A stretch of DNA of 64,000 nt from contig KB445803.1 in NCBI GenBank assembly GCA_000320605.2, positions 454,714 through 518,713 on the forward strand. The letters are read 5' to 3'. This document shows positions 58,828-64,000 of this stretch, one piece after another. The position numbers were made by a program, and so were the translations under genes. The notes beneath the pieces are model-generated. The model was not told the DNA's origin. It did no database searches and was given only the letters and a program-made list of their open reading frames with translations. The number at the start of each line of letters is the position of its first letter. Position 1 is the first letter of the stretch. The stretch comes from Gelatoporia subvermispora B (Eukaryota; Basidiomycota; Agaricomycetes; Polyporales; Gelatoporiaceae).

Positions 58828-61800
58828 CTACCGCCTTTCACGGACATTGAGCCAAACAACTCCAATAACTGCGACAGCAAACCCAGCAATGAAGGCAAAC
58901 AACACTAAGACATCGCGGTAGTAGTTGTTCACACCGAAGCCGAACAGCTGCGAATGAAGCAGCTTCAGGTTACATCCTCAACAATGAAGAATTCCACATA
59001 CCGTCTGCATGATGAGTGTAGCCGAAACATCCACCGGTACACCGTCAAGGGAGTCTTGGATCATCAACCCAGAACCGACTTCGTTCACTGACAATGCCTC
59101 TAGTGTGTACTTCAGCGGGCATAGCCACTGCAGCCAGCGCAGGACGGGAGGTATAGAGTCAAGGTGCACGAAAAATCCTGCGTAGGTCATCTGATACAGA
59201 GCGGTTAGCGCGCTTGTTAGGATGGCGATCCCTCCGTTGCGGAAGAGGCAAGCAAGCAAAAAGTTCTATAATACAATCTCAGTCAATCACGGATGACGAC
59301 GAAGACGAGATAAACTTACGAAGAGCGTCATGGCTAGCGTGTACAATACGAGAATGAATAGGAATTTGAAGAAGTGGGCCGCATCATGGGCCAGGCCTGC
59401 CATCCAGTATGTGCTACATGCCATTAGAGTGAGTAGAAGAACAACCTGTGAACATAGCACCAGCGCTTACATTGTAGACACAATAATGGTCGGAATGATG
59501 CGCAAAGGAACGGCGTCGAAGATGAATCTAGAGAGTAGCCAAGCCGTCGGACTGCGGAAGCCGCATCAAGATGAGCATTTGGGTGATGCAACCAAACGGC
59601 ACACCTGTAATATGACGCGGATCGTTCGCGCATAAAGAGCGGACGGATTTCGACAATGTTATACAAAGCACTCAATGTCGAAAACGCAATTAGCGCGCCC
59701 TTCGGTATCATATGAGCGCACGACAACATAGCTCCACAGAAATTGCTTACCAAGAAGAAGAGACATCCAACACGAGACTGGAACCCGGCTATGGTGATAC
59801 CGGTATGGAAGTAAAGTCCACCTGAGCGAGCACTCAGAGCGAGGAATAATGGAGGAGTCACAAAGACATACCACAGAATACACCGAGCACACTCGCAACG
59901 GCGATGTGAGTAAAGAATAAAGACTTATCTCTGCAAACAGTTTGAGTGCAACCAAGACCCGTGGGGAGAATAGCACCAACCTGCGCAGAACTTTCCATTC
60001 TCGACCCGACAATACCTCTAGCTGCGTCAGGAACGTCGCAGTATACTTCTGCCCGAAGAGGCTGGCTTTAGGTATCGGCATTGCAGAAGGAAGGCTACCA
60101 ATTTGGCCTAAGGCACTCCCATTCACCTCGCCCTTCTCTGTGTCAAGCGCTGGGGTATCCTCAACACTCTTATTGACTCGCCCTGCCTCTTGGAAAAGCG
60201 TGGCGGGTGGATTGCTGGCGATGTCAAGTAGGTGATCTGCTATATTATAGCCCTCCTGGTACAGTATATTCTGCGCGCGAAAATGATCCGCAGGGGCGAA
60301 ACCGCCGGGCCCACAGTACAGAGCGCGCCCGTGTGACAGAAGCAAGACTTGATCGAAAGACTGATAGAGTTGCGAGCTTGGAAGCCAGTAATGTCAGCAA
60401 AGCAGCACAGCTGTAAATCAGGAGGGCATTCCAGTACCTTGGCTGATGAATGGACGCAATCACAGCTGTCGGGTTCTCCGGATCATGCGCGAGAGCATGC
60501 AACACCCTCGCAACCTTAGCCGCCGACACTGAGTCCAAGCCTGACGTGGGCTCGTCGAGGATGAGCACGTCCGGCTGCGCGACGAGCTCCAGGCCGATGC
60601 TGACCCGCCGCGTCTCGCCGCCACTAATCCCGCGCTTCTCGCCATCGCCAATGCGCACGTCACACAGGTGCGCGATGCCGAGACGCTCGAGGACGTCATC
60701 GACGCGAGCACGCTTCTGTGAATCTGGGATGCTCTCAGGGAGACGGAGGCGTGCTGCGAAGAGAAGCGCCTCGCACACCGTTAGCGTGGGTGGAAGAACG
60801 TCCTGCTGCGGGACAAATCCAATACGAGGAGCACGGGACGACATTTCGCCCGAGGTGGGAGGGAACGAGACTGTGCCGACGGTGTGGCCGGATTTGCGCT
60901 TTCCTGCAAGTATCTCGATGAGGGTTGTCTTACCCGCACCTACACGAAATGTGAGCGACCCTAGCAACGCTGAGAAGAGTGAGAGACACATACCGCTCGG
61001 GCCCAAGACGGCCATTATCTGGCCAGGCGCAACGTGCCCGTTGACTGAGTCCAACACGACCTTGTAGTTATTTATATCCTTCCCAACACGTCTGCTGCGT
61101 AGTGAACTTCTGGACCAGGCATTGTCCGCGTTCGGCACGAAGTAACTGACTTCGGCCCAGTCGACTGCGACGCCCCCTGTGCGTCCAGCTGAACTGGGAC
61201 CAAGTTGCCTCGCTCGCCTCTGTCTCCGCAAGCCAAATGCTAGCAAGATGAGCGCAAGGCCGACCAAGCCTCCAACGACTGCCAGACCAGCGATGACCCC
61301 TCCGCTCAGCTCCTTGCTGCGTGTAGGCCCGGAGCTAGATGCGCTAGTAGAGTTGTCGGAGAGGGTGTCAACAGTATTCTGTGCGACACACTCCCCAAAC
61401 ATGCACCCGTTGAGCGCAAGCCCCCCAGAGCCGAAGACATTGTTAATGGTGTCTTGCTGGAAGGCGCATGTAGCGGTGTTGTTCGAAGAGGGTGCTTGAC
61501 ACGAGATGCCCAGTGTCCCACTGAGTGCGTCGATTATACCAGTGAGGTCGCTCACAGGGACTCCACCACAGAAGGTTGTGTTCTTGATGCATGTGCAAGC
61601 GAGGTCTTGACACGACCAATTCGAGCTCCCGTCGCCGTCTCCCAGGTCTTGCGTGCATGAGTCCGCGGTACAATAGAATTGTTCGACGCCATTGTAAAGG
61701 AGTTGCGCATATATGGATCCAGAGGAGCCAAAGCCGGTGATATTTGGCAGGGGCGTGAGGGAGGGGTTGAGCGTACGTAGAATATTGAGCGAGGATGCTC

Positions 61801-62257
61801 CCGGGTACAAGGCCGCGAGCGTAGGGTTCTAGTTCAAGTTGATTATTTGAACGAAAGCAGACACAATACCGCAGCTCACATTTACTTGGCAACTCATATC
61901 GCTCGCAGCGTAAACTCTCGGTGAGATATTGCAGACCAAGGTATCATTTTGACTCGGGTCAGAGCCATCGAGGCCGCTTGTCAGGTTCTGCGTGACGCCT
62001 GAACTGGAGAATCCTGACTGACATGCGTTCGCGGTCTGGCAAACATTGCAACCAGTACCAGCCCATCCACTCTCACAAGAACATCCGGTGATGTTGCCGA
62101 AAGGCGACCCCGCGTTTGCGGGGACAAGCGAGCGGGATGTGCCTTGAAAGATGTTCCCCCCGCACGCAGGTTGAGAACAGTCGGATCCGCCAAAGCCAGG
62201 AGGGCATGCACAAGACGAGCCGTTAACAACGCCATAGTTCGAGCAGGAGGAGGCCAT
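58828..62257 (-). CDS. ADP1: ABCG half-transporter with EGF-like lumenal domain (Adp1-like)
   Basis: Eleven exons in coding order join in phase: 61880-62257, 60994-61828, 60438-60939, 59981-60376, 59872-59930, 59751-59821, 59605-59699, 59471-59551, 59320-59413, 59002-59265 and 58828-58947 (964 aa). The N-terminal part is Cys-rich with EGF-like spacing (CSNYGVVNGSSCACPPGFGG, CSCESGWAGTGCNVC). One membrane helix follows (GGVIAGLAVVGGLVGLALIL), then a nucleotide-binding domain: Walker A LGPSGAGKTT, signature ISGGETRRVSIG, Walker B VLILDEPTSGLDS, IHQPSSQLYQSFD. A six-helix ABCG membrane part ends in NVRERR. It is built like yeast Adp1. The substrate is unknown. No signal peptide is visible at the chosen ATG, so a 5' exon may be missing. 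Confidence 0.9.
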
Positions 62258-62647
62258 GGCGAATGGTCGCACGGCGGAAGAGAAGGGGCTTCAAACTGGC
62301 TGTGGAAACATCGTGCGGTGTATATTCATTTCGATTGCGGTCCCTGGCTAGACCGGGAAGGCGCTTGGAGGCGCCTGTCAATGTCCGCGCGGGACGCTAA
62401 ACGCGATCAAGGTGACCCTTACAGGCCCTTACAAGCCGTGCTAGCAAATCTATTGACCGATACAATTGACCTTCTAACGTGCCTCGAGATTTTGTGAACG
62501 AGATTGTAGTCAGGTTACAATCGCGATCTAAGGGGCTTCACTCGGCTAAGCTGCGGGGAAACAAAGCACGCGGGCCCACAGGTCCTGTGCCGGCGGGATC
62601 AGCCACCATCTTCACTCCCCCAGAACTAGTCCACTGAAGTTAACTCG
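62258..62647. promoter_or_regulatory. Shared promoter of the ABCG and RBR genes
   Basis: A 390-bp spacer between divergent starts. It has a GGCGCTTGGAGGCGCC palindrome near 62369-62384. No coding exon could be supported here. Confidence 0.5.
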
Positions 62648-64000
62648 ATGTCTGACGACGAAGACGTGCCAAGCGACTACTACGACTCTGACGACGGCAT
62701 CTTAGATGTGAGATGAGGCTTCCCTGTGATATGACCAGCTGCTTCCCTGCGTATAGTGCTCATCGGACTGTTGCTCAGGACGATGATTCTGATTTTGGGA
62801 CGCCCATAGACAAGGGCAAGAACAAGGAAGAACGACATGCCATCGCGTACGAGAGCCTATCTGCATCAAAATTGCAGGATACCCTAGACCAGGATCTTCG
62901 CCATGTAGCGAGTATCGTAGGCTTAGAGGTATGTGTCACTCCGGCTTGGGATCTTGAATACCATTGCTTACCCCCTCAATTCTGCCGCGACGATTTTGTC
63001 CAGACAAAGACACCCATCGTGTCTATTCTCCTTCAGCATTTCCGATGGAGCCACGACCGGCTGCTAGAAGAATATATGGACTCAGCATCGCGCGTGCTAC
63101 AACAGGCAGGCGAACCGCCCAACCCAACCCCGCCTTCCTCGCCGGTCGTGCGCCCGAACAAGCGCGCGCGAAGGGATGACGCACGATTCGAGTGCGCGAT
63201 CTGTTGCGACGTGGACCCAGAGAATGTCTTCCGCCCCCGCTGCGGCCATGCATTCTGCAAGGCGTGTTGGGAGACGTATACAACGAGCAAGATTCGGAAC
63301 GAAGGGCAATGTTTCTTCAGATGCATGCAGGATGGGTGCCAGACGGTGGTAGATGAGCCGACAATCTCGGAGTTGGTCGACTCGGCATGCTTTGAGCGGT
63401 AGGCGCGACTATCTCTGAAGAGGTTGCGAGAGTTCGCTGAGTGATGAGACAGATATCGAGAGCTGTTGTTGCAGTCCTATGTCTCGGCGCACCCGCACTT
63501 GCGATTTTGTCCACACCCGTCCTGCACCGAGACGATCTCGTGCACAGAGGGCGCCGGATCAACTCTACTCACAAAGGTACCGACTGTGCAATGCGGACAA
63601 GGCCATGTCTTCTGCTTCGGCTGCGGGCTTGATTCGGACCATCGTCCGCTCAATTGCAAACTCGTGTCGAAGTGGGTGAGCAGCGCGCGAAACGATGCTG
63701 GCACCGCACAGTGGATCAAGGCTAACACCCGGACGTGCCCCCACTGCCAGAAACCCATTGAGAAGAGTGGGGGCTGCAAGTGAGCATGTTTGGCCTCGTA
63801 TCATGCACGCGACCTAACGCGTTTGTTGATAGCCGCATCTTGTGTCGTCACTGCAGTTACCAGTTCTGTTGGCTGTGCATGAAGAACTGGGATGTACATG
63901 GCTACAACAACGCGGTCTGCAATGTATGGAAGGAACCGGATCCGGACGAGGACATGACGACTGCCAAGGCCAATCTGGAACGTTGGCTATTCTATTTCGA
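62648..64000 (+). CDS. RBR E3 ubiquitin ligase, Ariadne type (3' end outside window)
   Basis: Exons 62648-62707, 62779-62928, 63004-63398, 63453-63779 and 63833 to the window end join in phase. It opens with an acidic stretch (MSDDEDVPSDYYDSDDGILD), as in Ariadne proteins, then a UBA-like segment. RING1 is CAICCDVDPENVFRPRCGHA and FCKACW; the IBR region has FCPHPSCTE and CGQGHVFCFGCG; RING2 has CPHCQKPIEKSGGCNRILC and FCWLCMKNWDVHG. The Cys in GGCN is the expected catalytic residue that takes ubiquitin from E2 as a thioester. The C-terminal Ariadne domain begins but is cut off by the window. Confidence 0.93.

Noticed and set aside
60245..61810. Unspliced 521-residue ABC protein
   Set aside because: It reads through two introns, splitting the Walker A motif and the conserved HQPSSQL motif; spliced exons restore both.
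1..64000. CRISPR arrays, operons or bacterial promoters
   Set aside because: The spliced genes and families are fungal; no direct-repeat/spacer array was seen.

Overview
The window is nuclear DNA of a filamentous fungus, almost certainly a basidiomycete of the Agaricomycetes. Genes are compact and cut by many short (about 45-65 nt) GT-AG introns with CTRAY-type branch points. The gene content fits this group: two cerato-platanins, a DUF6593 protein, a fungal IIC-type P-ATPase, an Adp1-like ABCG transporter, a DOPA-dioxygenase-like enzyme, and RPA34, Ada3 and Pfs2 homologues. I worked out exon structures by hand from splice sites and reading-frame continuity. Most close exactly in phase; the exceptions are stated.

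Region by region: 0.5-1.1 kb holds an unrecognised small gene. The stretch 1.15-5.3 kb is a mobile-element region: palindromic AGATGCATCT repeats, a tRNA-like sequence, and a gene that joins an Ulp1 (C48) cysteine protease to a pogo/DDE_1-type transposase. From 5.8 to 28.4 kb lies a dense housekeeping block: DOPA 4,5-dioxygenase-like, glutamate 5-kinase (PRO1), PRPP synthetase, a DUF6593 protein, PER1 (GPI-anchor remodelling), a Hos2-like histone deacetylase, an SLC41/MgtE-type Mg2+ transporter, RPA34 (Pol I), ADA3 (SAGA/ADA), MCP1 (mitochondrial), and a 30-exon P-type ATPase. An ankyrin protein (29.8-30.4 kb) is followed by a gene-poor 4 kb stretch and an HMG-box transcription factor.

From 36.8 to 62.3 kb the sequence is shaped by duplication. 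A block with a cerato-platanin gene and the 5' half of PFS2 (about 36.8-39.3 kb) is an inverted copy of the intact divergent PFS2/cerato-platanin pair at about 56.0-58.5 kb. Between the copies lie a CAMK-like kinase, a glyoxalase-like protein, an F-box/WD-like protein, a 441-bp MITE with 8-bp target duplications, and a CBM21 PP1-regulatory subunit. After the intact copy come an Adp1-like ABCG transporter and an Ariadne-type RBR ubiquitin ligase cut off by the window end.

The genes do not form one pathway. Neighbours are mostly divergent or convergent pairs with short spacers. The most unusual items are the Ulp1-DDE transposase fusion, the inverted duplication with a dated-looking PFS2 pseudogene, and several micro-exons (5 nt in the ATPase, 14 nt and probably 5 nt in the dioxygenase) together with GC-AG introns.
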